The notes beneath the pieces were generated by a model that was given only the letters and a program-made list of their open reading frames with translations, did not search any database and had not been told where the DNA came from. Shown one piece after another: positions 1 to 9,554 of a stretch of DNA of 64,000 nt. The stretch is from assembly GCA_032718475.1 (NCBI GenBank), contig JAUCBJ010002945.1, forward strand, positions 1-64,000, given 5' to 3'. The position numbers and the translations under genes were made by a program. This DNA comes from Nemertoderma westbladi (Eukaryota; Xenacoelomorpha; Nemertodermatida; Nemertodermatidae). Each line of letters begins with the position of its first letter. Positions within the stretch are counted from its first letter, which is position 1.

Positions 1-138
1 TGGCCCCCTCCATTCAGCATCTTGACCTCCTGTTATCACCTCGCGATGTAATAATTAACCATTATATACTTCATTCTGAGCAATTTCGTCAGTCTTCCTA
101 TTTTTTCCACCGGTTGTCACAAATTGTTTTTTACCGCA

Positions 139-921
139 CGCCCGTCCGCTCGCTCGCCCGTCCGCTCGCTCGCCCGTCCGCTCGCTCGCTCGCTCGCCCG
201 TCCGCTCGCTCGCTCGCCCGTCCGCTCGCCTCGCTCGCCCGTCCCGCTCGCTCGCTCGCCCGTCCGCTCGCTCGCTCGCCCGTCCGCTCGCTCGCCCGCC
301 CGTCCGCTCGCTCGCCCGCCCGTCCGCTCGCTCGCCCGTCCGCTCGCTCGCTCGCCCGTCCGCTCGCTCGCTCGCCCGTCCGCTCGCTCGCCCGTCCGCT
401 CGCTCGCTCGCTCGCTCGCCCGTCCGCTCGCTCGCCCGTCGCCGCTCGCTCGCTCGCCCGTCCGCTCGCTCGCCCGTCTGTCCGCTCGCTCGCCCGTCCG
501 TCAGCTCGCTCGCCCGTCCACCTCGCTCGCTCCCCCATCCGCTCGCTCGCTCCCCCCCCATCCGCTCGCTCCCCCATCCGCTCGCTCGCTCCCCCATCCG
601 CTCGCTCGCCCGTCCGCTCGCTCGCTCGCTCTCCGTCGCTCGCTCGCTCGCTCGCTCTCCCGTCCGCTCGCTCGCTCCCCCGTCCGCTCGCTCGCTCCCC
701 CGTCCGCTCGCTCGCTCGCCCGTCCGCTCGCTCGCTCGCCCGTCCGCTCGCTCGCTCGCCCGTCCGCTCGCTCGCTCGCCCGTCCGCTCGCTCGCCCGTC
801 CGTCCGCTCGCTCGCTCGCTCGCCCGTCCGTCCGCTCGCTCGCCCGTCCGCTCGCTCGCTCCCCCGTCCGCTCGCTCGCTCCCCGTCCGCTCGCTCGCTC
901 CCCCGTCCGCTCGCTTGCTCG
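139..921. repeat. GC-rich CpG-dense minisatellite, mixed 16/20-bp units
   Basis: The core is a run of CGCT words closed by CGCCCGTC, giving 16-, 20- and some 24-bp units that differ in the number of CGCT words. Variant units with CCCCC in place of the closing word cluster at 530-700 and 840-905. It is far richer in CpG than the AT-rich flanks. All three forward and several reverse frames stay open for 150-320 codons because the unit contains no stop triplets. Those frames read as Arg/Ser/Ala/Pro-rich low-complexity strings with no conserved domain, so they are not called as genes. Confidence 0.95.
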
Positions 922-955
922 CCTTTTCATTCGTCCCATTTCGTTTACTTTGCTA

Positions 956-1559
956 ACACTTTATTTCTACTGATATTTGTAACCACATATACTCGAAGTA
1001 AATGTTTCATTCATTTCCCCTCACCTTATTTTATCATTATTTTTTCTACGTTATCGAAATATATTATGATATTTATTTATTAGTGCTTTTATTGTCCACA
1101 TTTCATTATCAAAACTGCCCGTGATTTGTAAATACAAAAAGATTGAATGCGAGCGCGTTAATAAAGAAACTAAATTTTGCAACCGAAACCTCCCTGAGTG
1201 TCCCAATGATAGACACCATATTTTTTGGAACCACCATGTTTATTTTCATGATATTTTTGGCGCACTTTTTTCATTTTCGTATTCTATTTCTGATAAATGG
1301 CAAATTTGTAAAAAAAAATCAAAATTTTGAAAAATTGAAAAAACGCATGTTTTTTGTAAATTTTCATTAAAAAAATGGCTAAATATTATTAAATTAAGAA
1401 AAGTGCGCGAAATTCATTAAAGCCTATCAAATTAACTTTCATATAAAGCCCAAATTGCAAAAAAAACGGTTAAGAAATGGCGGAGGAGTAGTATTTTTCG
1501 TGCGAAAAAATGTCATTCTGCGATGGCCCCACGAACGTGTCCAATTATTAAAATTATAG
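956..1559. other. AT-rich stretch without recognisable gene
   Basis: AT-rich sequence with long A and T runs. Two short overlapping open frames at 1121-1370 show no domain, signal or splice context. I see no RNA gene or named repeat here. Confidence 0.5.
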
Positions 1560-1842
1560 AAGGGAACTGAGGTCGGCAAACAGGGATAATAATGGTGACA
1601 TATGGAAAGCGTGCCTTCAGTGTTGCGGGTTCTACATTATGGAATGCGCTGCCACAAACTGTCAGATACTCGACCTCTGTAGAAATTTTTAATTTTTTTT
1701 AATTAAATTGTTAATTTAAATTTACATTTTAACATTAGCAGCTTGGTGAACAATTAATTAGTAGTTTAAACATTTGTACCGTCTTTGCTCCAAGAGAACA
1801 TAGCGTATTGGCGTTATATAAGTTTTATTATTATTATTAAAA
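1560..1842 (+). mobile_element. 3'-end fragment of a non-LTR retrotransposon (LINE)
   Basis: Translation from about 1596 reads TYGKRAFSVAGSTLWNALPQ and continues for about a dozen residues. This is the signature of the extreme C terminus of many LINE reverse-transcriptase polyproteins (tyrosine-glycine, arginine-alanine-phenylalanine, then LWN.LP). It is followed by an AT-rich 3' untranslated region that ends near 1842 in a short ATT repeat, the usual tail of several LINE clades. No reverse transcriptase core is present, so this is a 5'-truncated dead copy. The clade is not assigned. Confidence 0.75.
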
Positions 1843-1867
1843 TAGGGAGAAAATGTTTAACTTTTTC

Positions 1868-2195
1868 CCTGGGGAAAAAAGTAACCCATATGATTGATTG
1901 CATTGATTTTAGCCTACTTTTAAATATTAATAATAATAAAAAAATTTTGGTGGAATTTCTTAAATTTTATTACATATATTGAAAGAGCATCGACGTAGAA
2001 AAGATTTCCACGTGATTTGAGCAAAATCCATTTACACACTGAAAAGTTATTTAAACTTTAGTGTCTGTAAGGCGAACTCCAAAACGGAACTGAATTATCA
2101 AGTAGTGGTTTATGTTGTTAAGCGGCTCTCTAGTTACGTAATAAATATTCGAGAACACTAATTAATTTAACATCGTAAGGCGGCATCAGGAGTTG
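1868..2195 (+). repeat. Dispersed repeat, copy 1 of an unnamed family
   Basis: Long blocks match the reverse complement of 53158-53490. Shared blocks include the words around 'ggtggaatttcttaaatt', 'ggcgaactccaaaacggaac' and 'gcggctctctagttacgtaa'. The copies are clearly diverged, with substitutions and small indels throughout. No coding capacity is visible. It is probably a non-autonomous transposon; the ends are not defined. Confidence 0.75.
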
Positions 2196-2756
2196 AGATT
2201 AGATTTATAGCTTTTTTAGAGATTTCTAGGTGTCGATTTTTAGGTTTTGAATAAAATTGTTTAACAAAATTACATACCGGTAGATGACGTCAATGCATGG
2301 CGTAGGGAAATACTGATAAATAATGTCGCACTGCGATATAAAGTTGGAAAATATGTCGCCCTGGTAGTGCCAGTGCGCCATAATATGCCTGAGGTCTGTA
2401 TATTGTTTGTAATATCTGTTCTGGAATGTACAAAACATAAAGGTAATACTACAAGTCTTACTCTCTCATTGGACTGTTTTGATTATTAAGTCACACTGTC
2501 CCATCTCTGATTCACAAATTACAATTTAGTTCAAATTATTGAATATGATAAATTCCTAAATAAATATTCTAGAAATAAGTGCCGTTAATATAGAAAAGTT
2601 CCAACTAAAGTTAGAAGGTAGAATGAAGCTTTACGTATGATAGAGTAGGATTCATTCCTGTAACGTTACAGTATGCGGACAATCTACCGCTACCAAGAAG
2701 TAATTAAAGCTAAATAACATTGGAGGTTCTAATACTTTTGTTACTGGGCCATAAGA
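2196..2756. other. Intergenic, no gene seen
   Basis: AT-rich unique-looking sequence. A short minus-strand open frame at 2226-2438 has no recognisable features. Nothing else is supported. Confidence 0.4.
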
Positions 2757-3064
2757 CAGGGGGTTGCTCCTTAATTTCAGTTTCAATTAACCCTGATTTT
2801 CCCTGACATTTCCCTGACTTGAAAAATTCTAACTTTCCAATAAAATTTGGTGATGGTAGGAAGTCTAAGTCCGAGCGAAGAGAGCAAAAAATTGGGAAAA
2901 ATTGGACTCGATGTTACTCGCTTATAACACTTCCCGTAAATCACATTCCCTGACTTTTCCCTGATTTATCCAATTTTTAATAGTTGTCCTATTTTACCCT
3001 GACATTTCAAGAAAAAATGAAATTCTCTGACTATTCCAGGTTTTCCAGGTGAGTGGCAACCCTG
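2757..3064. mobile_element. hAT-like non-autonomous element (MITE candidate)
   Basis: The left end starts cagggggttgctcc and the right end finishes gagtggcaaccctg, an imperfect inverted pair of the CAGGGTTGCCA type seen in many hAT elements. The interior repeats 'tccctga' words many times and carries no coding region. I could not see a clear 8-bp target duplication (flanks read ccataaga and tagaaatg), so the family call rests on the ends only. Confidence 0.5.
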
Positions 3065-3230
3065 TAGAAATGTTGCATGAATTCTCCCCAGCAAAACCTG
3101 TTAAATATATTATTAAATTTATTAAATTTAATATATTATTAAATATATTTATAATGCTCGCGAAAATGAAACTCGAAAGAAATGGATTTAACTTGGATTT
3201 GGCCTTTTTTTTGTCTTGTACTAAGAAAGT

Positions 3231-4388
3231 TTACTCATCACTATTATCAATATTCGGGACCTGTAAGTCTGGGACCTGTAATTCATTATTTAGATCAGCG
3301 AAGAAGTCCGCTTTACTTGTGTGCTTAACACGTCTATTCAAAGCCTTATTCTTAACCTCTCGTTCAACCTTCTTCCTCGAATCAAACTTCCTCCCTTCAA
3401 ACTGTTCAACATTCCAGAACCTGATCGTCTGATCGTGACCTGCGGAGACAGTAAACTTCCGATCGTGAGTCACGGCTAGACACTCAACGGGATTGTCGGG
3501 GTGGTCACCAACCACTCCGAGGAAACGATTGGGCAGCAGATTAACGGCCCGTACCAACCCGTCCATCGAACCGGTACAGACGACCGAATCCCCAATAGCG
3601 ACTAAACAGTCGACACCGAACGGATGTCCCGGAAACCGGTCGCTTATGTTACCGAACTCCCCCCAATTAAATATATCCAACCCGCCTTCCCCGTCGCCGC
3701 AAACCAAGTTCCTCCCCTCGCGGAACGCGGACGCGCACAGGAGATCCGAGTTTAAACTCTCGCTCACCATGACTTCCTTCCCTCGCCGGTAGTTCACCGC
3801 GTGCAGTCTCCCGTCTCCGCACGCAGCCACCACTACTCGCCCGCTCGACGCCGCGACTATCTCGCTTACGAACTCCTCGCAGAGTCGCAACTCGAGCTTC
3901 GGTTTCGCTGGATCCCGCAGGTCGTGTAGTCGCAGGAATCCCTCGTCGTCGCCCGTAGCAACCAAGTTCGCGTCCAGCACTCGCATCGCGTATACCGGTG
4001 TGACGTTGCAACGCGGTAGAGCTTCGAGAATCGCCTCGGTTTCTATATCGTAGAGGATGAGACCCCGACCGACGGACCAGAGTTTCAGACCGTCCGGGTG
4101 GAAGGCAACCTTCCTACAGCCCTTCCGGTGGAGTCGTTCCGACAGCACCAACTGCGGTACGGCGGTTCCGGTGTAGCAGTAGAGACGCACGTAGCCGGAA
4201 ACCTCGCCGGAACACAGGAACTCCTGGTTGGGGTGGCAATCTAGACTGAATACAACGGAATCTACGTCGATATCGGCAGGACTATCAGTCACCGCTAGAG
4301 GCGTACCGGAGTCGCCCGAGGAGGCAGTGCAAGAGTTTAAAGGTATTTCCTCGTCGCTACAAGAACTACTAGAGTCATCTTCCTCCAT
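3231..4388 (-). CDS. WDR55: WDR55, WD-repeat protein of rRNA processing, intronless
   Basis: A 385-residue protein close to the usual length of about 380. The acidic serine-rich N terminus (residues 1-40) is followed by a WD40 propeller (about 45-325). Family landmarks include LVATGDDEG, an SDRF block after a FNW motif, VVCTGSMDGLVRAVNLLPNR and SAGHDQTIRFWN. A basic segment then leads to a KADFFADL box before the acidic tail, as in animal WDR55. The family acts in the nucleolus in ribosomal RNA maturation. The start is the first in-frame ATG, at 4386-4388. The whole gene is one open frame with no intron, although vertebrate WDR55 genes are split, which suggests intron loss or a functional retrocopy. 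It is GC-richer than its flanks and has no disabling change. A 38-bp minisatellite begins about 55 bp upstream of the start codon. Confidence 0.95.
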   Translation of the reverse strand: MEEDDSSSSCSDEEIPLNSCTASSGDSGTPLAVTDSPADIDVDSVVFSLDCHPNQEFLCSGEVSGYVRLYCYTGTAVPQLVLSERLHRKGCRKVAFHPDGLKLWSVGRGLILYDIETEAILEALPRCNVTPVYAMRVLDANLVATGDDEGFLRLHDLRDPAKPKLELRLCEEFVSEIVAASSGRVVVAACGDGRLHAVNYRRGKEVMVSESLNSDLLCASAFREGRNLVCGDGEGGLDIFNWGEFGNISDRFPGHPFGVDCLVAIGDSVVCTGSMDGLVRAVNLLPNRFLGVVGDHPDNPVECLAVTHDRKFTVSAGHDQTIRFWNVEQFEGRKFDSRKKVEREVKNKALNRRVKHTSKADFFADLNNELQVPDLQVPNIDNSDE

Positions 4389-4440
4389 TCTATTTCACCT
4401 GTTATTAAAAACATCAGTTAATATAATAACGTCCCGTGGC

Positions 4441-6030
4441 CGTGAGTGTATGAGGTGTAACAGTTGCCCTTAATATTCTCTACGTGTATGAGGTGTAACA
4501 GTTGTCCTTAATATTCTCTACGTGTATGAGGTGTAACAGTTGTCCGTAATATTCTCTACGTGTATGAGGTGTAACAGTTGTCCTTAATATCCACTACGTG
4601 TGAGGTTTAACAGTTATCCTTAATATCCTCAACGTGTATGAGTTGTAACAGTTGTCCTTAATATTATCTACGTGTATGAGGTGTAACAGTTGTCCTTAAT
4701 ATTCTCTACGTGTATGAGGTGTAACAGTTGTCCGTAATATTCTCTACGTGTATGAGGTGTAACAGTTGTCCTTAATATCCACTACGTGTGAGGTTTAACA
4801 GTTATCCTTAATATCCTCAACGTGTATGAGTTGTAACAGTTGTCCTTAATATTATCTACGTGTATGAGGTGTAACAGTTGTCCTTAATATTCTCTACGTG
4901 TATGAGGTGTAACAGTTGTCCTTAATATTCTCTACGTGTATGAGGTGTAACAGTTGTCCTTAATATTCTCTACGTGTATGAGGTGTAACAGTTGTCCTTA
5001 ATATTCTCTACGTGTATGAGGTGTAACAGTTGTCCTTAATATTCTCTACGTGTATGAGGTGTAACAGTTGCCCTTAATATTCTCTACGACGGTACGTGTA
5101 TGAGGTGTAACAGTTGTCCTTAATATTCTCTACGTGTATGAGTTGTAACAGTTGTCCTTAATATTCTCTACGTGTAAGAGGTGTAACAGTAGTCCTTAAT
5201 ATTCTCTACGTGTATGAATATTCTCTACGTGTAAGAGGTGTAACATTTGTCCTTAATATTCTCTACGTGTATGAGGTGTAACAGTTGTCCTTAATATTCT
5301 CTGCGTGTATGAGGTGTAACAGTTGTCCTTAATATTCTCTACGTGTAAGAGGTGTAACAGCTGTCATTAATATTCTCTACGTGTATGAATATTCTCTACG
5401 TGTAAGAGGTGTAACAGTTGTCCTTAATATTCTCTACGTGTATGAGGTGTAACAGTTGTCCTTAATATTCTCTGCGTGTATGAGGTGTAACAGTTGTCCT
5501 TAATATTCTCTACGTGTAAGAGGTGTAACAGTTGCCCTTAATATTATCTATGTGCATGAGGTGTAACAGTTGTCCTTAATATCCTCTACGAGTATGAGTT
5601 GTAACAGTTGTCCTTAATATTATCTACGTGTAATAGGTGTAACAGTTGTCCTTAATATTCTCTACGTGTATGAGGTGTAACAGTTGCCCTTAATATTATC
5701 TATGTGCATGAGGTGTAACAGTTGTCCTTAATATCCTCTACGAGTATGAGTTGTAACAGGTGTCCTTAATATTCTCTACGACGGAACGTGTATGAGGTGT
5801 AACAGTTGTCCTTAATATCCTCTACGTGTAAGAGGTGTCACAGTTGTCCTTAATATCCTCTACGAGTATGAGTTGTAACAGTTGTCCTTAATATTCTCTA
5901 CGTGTAACAGGTGTCCTTAATATTCTCTACGTGTAACAGGTGTCCTTAATATTCTCTACGTGCATGAGGTGTAACAGTTGTCCTTAATATCCTCTACGAG
6001 TATGAGTTGTAACAGTTGTCCTTAATATTC
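4441..6030. repeat. 38-bp minisatellite in the WDR55 upstream region
   Basis: The unit contains gaggtgtaacagttgtcc followed by ttaatattctctacgtgtat and repeats about 40 times with point variants and a few shortened or lengthened units. Two long segments near 4490-4850 are near copies of each other, which shows block duplication. Units near 5200 and 5385 lack the middle portion. Units at 5088 and 5782 carry a small insertion after 'ctacgacgg'. Nearly every unit contains CAGTTG, which fits both an E-box (CANNTG) and, on the other strand, a Myb-type CAACTG core. Confidence 0.95.
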
Positions 6031-6327
6031 CTTTGTGTTGAAAACTACTTAGTCATTGTTGAGTTCCTACATCGACTTTGGCATTGGTAGATGGGCCTCT
6101 TTCATTCTGAGACCAGGTTGAATACAAATTTAGCATATTTCCAGCTTTCATCTCCAGCACTTAATTAACCCACCTGGATCGCCCACAGCTGGCGAGCTGA
6201 AGGTCGTTATAAGGTTTGAGTTAAGCCTACGGAGGAAGTGGCATGCTTAGTAGTTGCCTTAGACAACTGAGCCAGCAAACTCAGTCATTTGTGGTATCCT
6301 GGATTTATCTTAAAATAAAATATGCCC

Positions 6328-6960
6328 ATGGCGTGTTCCAATCAACTAGCTATAAAGATCGTTGGTGTTACATTTGTTGGTGTATCTATTGTAAAGAAGG
6401 AGGAGTAGCTTACATCTATTCAGAGAACGAGGCCTTGCGAAGCGAATACGTTGAAAGATATACGATCTCGTAAGTCAGTTGCCATATTTCAACCAAAGCA
6501 ACGTTCATGAATGCGATGGCGTTTGTTACCAATTCACTCTGAGATTCGTTGGCGAATATAAGAAGGATTCTCACGACGGTGTTTTAGAGTATGTAGTCGT
6601 GGGATGTCACGATAAATGTTTAGCTGCCAATGAAGCGGGTTGCATGTATCAACTTACTATTCAACAGGAGAAGCCACGGGATGATCAAGAAATACACACA
6701 TCAAATACGTAGGGATGGTTGATGGCTGGTTGGTAAACCACTTCACAGTTCTGGATAAGTCCTGCCAAGTCCAGTGTTGTTACGGCACCGATCAATGTCG
6801 TCCGCTTACATGGCAGTTCGAAGAAGACAGGAAAACCACAAGCGCGGCTGCCCTTGAGGAAACTACAACAACAAAGATAAGCGGAGCACAAACAGTTTCT
6901 GGCGCGTTTCAACTAGTTGAAATGTGTCTTGTATTTGGGGTCCTCTACAACAACTACTGA
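6328..6960 (+). pseudogene. Ly-6/uPAR (three-finger) domain protein, frameshifted relic
   Basis: Four stretches in different frames read as one protein. A Met at 6328 opens a hydrophobic leader (VGVTFVGVSIV). A middle part covers 6397-6454, then 6455-6711 gives ECDGVCYQF, VVGCHDKC and EAGC. Finally 6685-6960 gives SCQVQCCYGTDQC, close to the C.CC.TD.CN end of Ly-6/uPAR domains. A Ser/Thr/Ala-rich linker and a short hydrophobic tail before the stop at 6958 would suit a GPI anchor. Frame changes lie near 6395, 6452 and 6685. The first two cysteines expected in such a domain are not clear: TAC/TAT codons sit where TGC/TGT might be. Very short introns are possible (GTAAG words are present), but frameshift decay fits better. 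The function of a living copy would be an anchored extracellular protein; ligand unknown. Confidence 0.5.
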
Positions 6961-6974
6961 AATTAATGAGAATA

Positions 6975-7262
6975 TAGAACAAATACTTTCCTGTGGTGGT
7001 GGGATACCATAGTAGTGAAAGCATATATTTTTCGAGTCAGAATTTGCCAGAACATTTATTTTTGCTTTCATCATTTAGCTACAAACTCATTTAATAATAA
7101 TCAATCATTTATAAATATTACGCCAGTAACTAACACCCCATTTATTCTTAAACTTTATGGTAATCTGTTACAGAACTGATGGAGAGTTGACCTTGCTATT
7201 TTAAGGATTCATTGAATTTGGATGAGAAATAACTGAGATTTGATCGTTCTAAATCAGGGGAA
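6975..7262 (+). mobile_element. Diverged single arm of the palindromic element family
   Basis: The order of words matches one arm of the palindromes at 28989 and 30419: 'tttatttttgctttcatcat', 'tagctacaaactcattta', 'ccagtaactaacacc', 'attctt', 'aaggattcattgaatttgg' and a final 'gagatttgatcgttc'. Divergence is high, so this looks like an old copy with one arm and no poly-C tract. There is no coding content. Confidence 0.5.
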
Positions 7263-7877
7263 GGGAGTATTGATAACTTGTCATCTCGCCGAATTATTAA
7301 CATATGAATAATCGATTAAGGGGGAGGAGTTGCGCTTATGAGATACGTTATGTAGTAACGTTATACACGTATATTAAAATTAAGTGGCCGTGCACAAATG
7401 ATGTCACGCTATTTTTGACGATTTTCGACAGCCCAACCCCCCCCCCCCCCTGTCACTATCTGTCATGAATTTTGTCTTTGAACTTGAACGTCACGTCACA
7501 TAAAACCACGTCAAATCGACGTCACGTCAAATAACCAGTATTGTGGGGGGTCGGTGAAGCAAAGGTCATTCGGTACTTCGCTGTTGTAAGGTTTCCTTCA
7601 TCGACAATTTATTATCTTTATTTACCTGTACTTATTTATTTGTGTGGAATATTTGATTCACTATTAAAAATAGGAAAATCTTTTTCTAGACTCGTTAAGC
7701 CAAGCCACTGATGCTAAAGTAACTTTAATTTCGAAGAAACTTTATATATTTAAAACATAATGTGTTAAACAGTGTGACAAAATAAAAACAATGACAAAAA
7801 TATATAGTTGGATAGTTAGATTATATATTATACGTGTTACATACCTAAGTGGTTGTATAAATAGAGCAACACTGGGC
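7263..7877. other. Intergenic region downstream of POLR3H
   Basis: It holds a run of about 14 C at 7437-7450, followed by several ACGTCA-type words (7480-7530). Together these resemble decayed DNA-transposon termini, but I cannot define an element. Minus-strand AATAAA candidates occur around 7607-7640, about 250 bases past the POLR3H stop. No gene is seen. Confidence 0.4.
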
Positions 7878-8962
7878 TCAAGAAGACCACCAAGCTAGGA
7901 GACCCAACCCCGGTTCACTAATACTAGCGGCTATGGAGTAGGGTGTCTGTATTGGGGCGGTGTCTATGTCGGAAGGGCCCCTCTCACCAGTGGGAGTTGT
8001 GTCTGTAAAGGTCTCCCCGATACAACGGAACCTAATCTCCTTGTCCACCTCCAGGTAGAAGTCGTGAGTGGTGGTTTCTTCTGGCGTTTCCTCGGTTTCC
8101 GGGTCCGGGGACGTTGAATACTGCCACACCCACAATCCTGATTCTTCGTCGAATCTATTGGGTAGCATCAGATGGTCCGCGCTCACTGATATGTCGTCGA
8201 AGAAACCTATAATATGATGGGATAATTACTGCTTGTTTAATTGTCGGCATTGTGCAGCCAGGAGTATGTAGGATTGTAGTATTGTACACGAGCAGTGGTC
8301 CAGAGTCTGAATCGTTAAAAAAATGTACAGACTCCGACTAACTACAAAACTCAGTGTTATTTTATCATTATCTAATCGAAAATGGTTGCTTTTTCATTAA
8401 AAAAATGAACTTTTTCGCTGACAATGATCAGATGATTGTTTAAATTAAGCCCAAGTCATTACATGAGTCGATACATTTCAATTTTGTTTCTATATTTTTT
8501 ATTTGGGAAAATTTTGGTCTTAAGTCGGAGTCGGAGTCAAATTTATTTTTTACGCACCGGCACGCCTTTTTTACGAGTGTTCAACAAACTGACTTACTGC
8601 GAGGAGAGTAGGTAGCCTACTCACATGCTGGACGGGACATAACTGCCAACTAACTAACCTAGTGAGACTTGTATGCCGTCGCTAGAATTCGCTTTAATCT
8701 TTCCGATAAGAATTTCGTCGATGTAAGGACGAAACACGACGAAACGAAACTCCACAGTAGTGTGGGAGGAGCCGTCCCCAGGGAATATCCAAGATTCTCC
8801 CACTCTTGTGATATCGAACAAATTGATACACAAGCCAACCTGGTGGACCACTCGGTTAGCAAACTTTTTGTTTAGTTGTATGGAAATCGCTTCGTTTAAT
8901 GGTTTATCAAAATTCCACGGCTTAATTCTAATGCAATCTTTCATATCAGCGAGTACGAACAT
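7878..8962 (-). CDS. POLR3H: POLR3H, RNA polymerase III subunit RPC8 (two exons)
   Basis: Exon 1 is 8659-8962 and exon 2 is 7878-8206. The 452-bp intron runs GTTAGT...TATAG and splits a Gly codon after its first base. The joined protein is 210 residues, against about 204 in vertebrates. The N-terminal RPB7-like half (1-80) carries [11 protein letters not shown] and FPGDGSSHT. The second half is the OB-fold part, with [21 protein letters not shown] across the junction, an FFDDI start to exon 2, EIRFR, TPTG and the C-terminal [13 protein letters not shown] signature of RPC8. In the family this subunit pairs with the RPC9 (CRCP) subunit to form the Pol III stalk used in initiation. The ATG at 8960-8962 gives the canonical MFVL start. 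All family landmarks are intact, so it is probably functional. A Thr/Glu-rich insert ([12 protein letters not shown]) lengthens the loop before the DFYLEV strand. Confidence 0.96.
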
Positions 8963-9554
8963 TTTCTAGAGGGAACCTACATATCTCTGCAGCCTGGCCT
9001 GAGCCTATCACCCCTGACCCTATCATTCTGTCATTTCCGGCAGTAACGTTTAGACTTACATGCATGGGCATGCATAAGCATATCCCTCTAGCCCATCATC
9101 TCTACCACTACCACAGGACAAAGGCTACCTACTGACCTACATTGCCATTTTGACCGGACCCATTGCCATTTAAAGGAGCAGGTTAGTAAAGGTTAAATAA
9201 ACGCGGGTAAGGGTCCGGTCAATAATACACAAGTAAAATATAAATCAAATATAAAGCTTCAATACGGTATTTAGAGGGTCCGGTCAATTGGTCCGGTCAG
9301 TCAGTACGGTAGCTACTTCACTACCACGTCAGCATGCCAGTTAACGGTTTAATTCAAAGCCAGACCAGCAGACTGCCAGAAAGTAGTAAAGCATAATGTA
9401 GGGAACAGCGCAGCTGGCAGCAGGCGCATGGTGATCAGAAATCAGTGAGGGAGGTTGCGCATCGGCATCAGATCAGTAGGTGTGAAGCAAGGACTAAGAG
9501 TAGGCCTAGCGCCTATGTCTTCTAGTCTTGGCAGCTTGCTGTGTAGACTTAGCG
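8963..9554. other. Intergenic, upstream of POLR3H
   Basis: No gene is seen. The word ggtccggtca occurs three times at 9208-9300, with a partial inverted copy near 9154. The promoter of POLR3H should lie at the left edge, but I see no clear TATA box. Confidence 0.4.

Noticed and set aside
55-1083. Long open frames on both strands (280-320 codons, Arg/Ser/Ala/Pro-rich)
   Set aside because: They coincide with a CpG-rich minisatellite that lacks stop triplets in any frame; overlapping frames are all open and none shows a domain.
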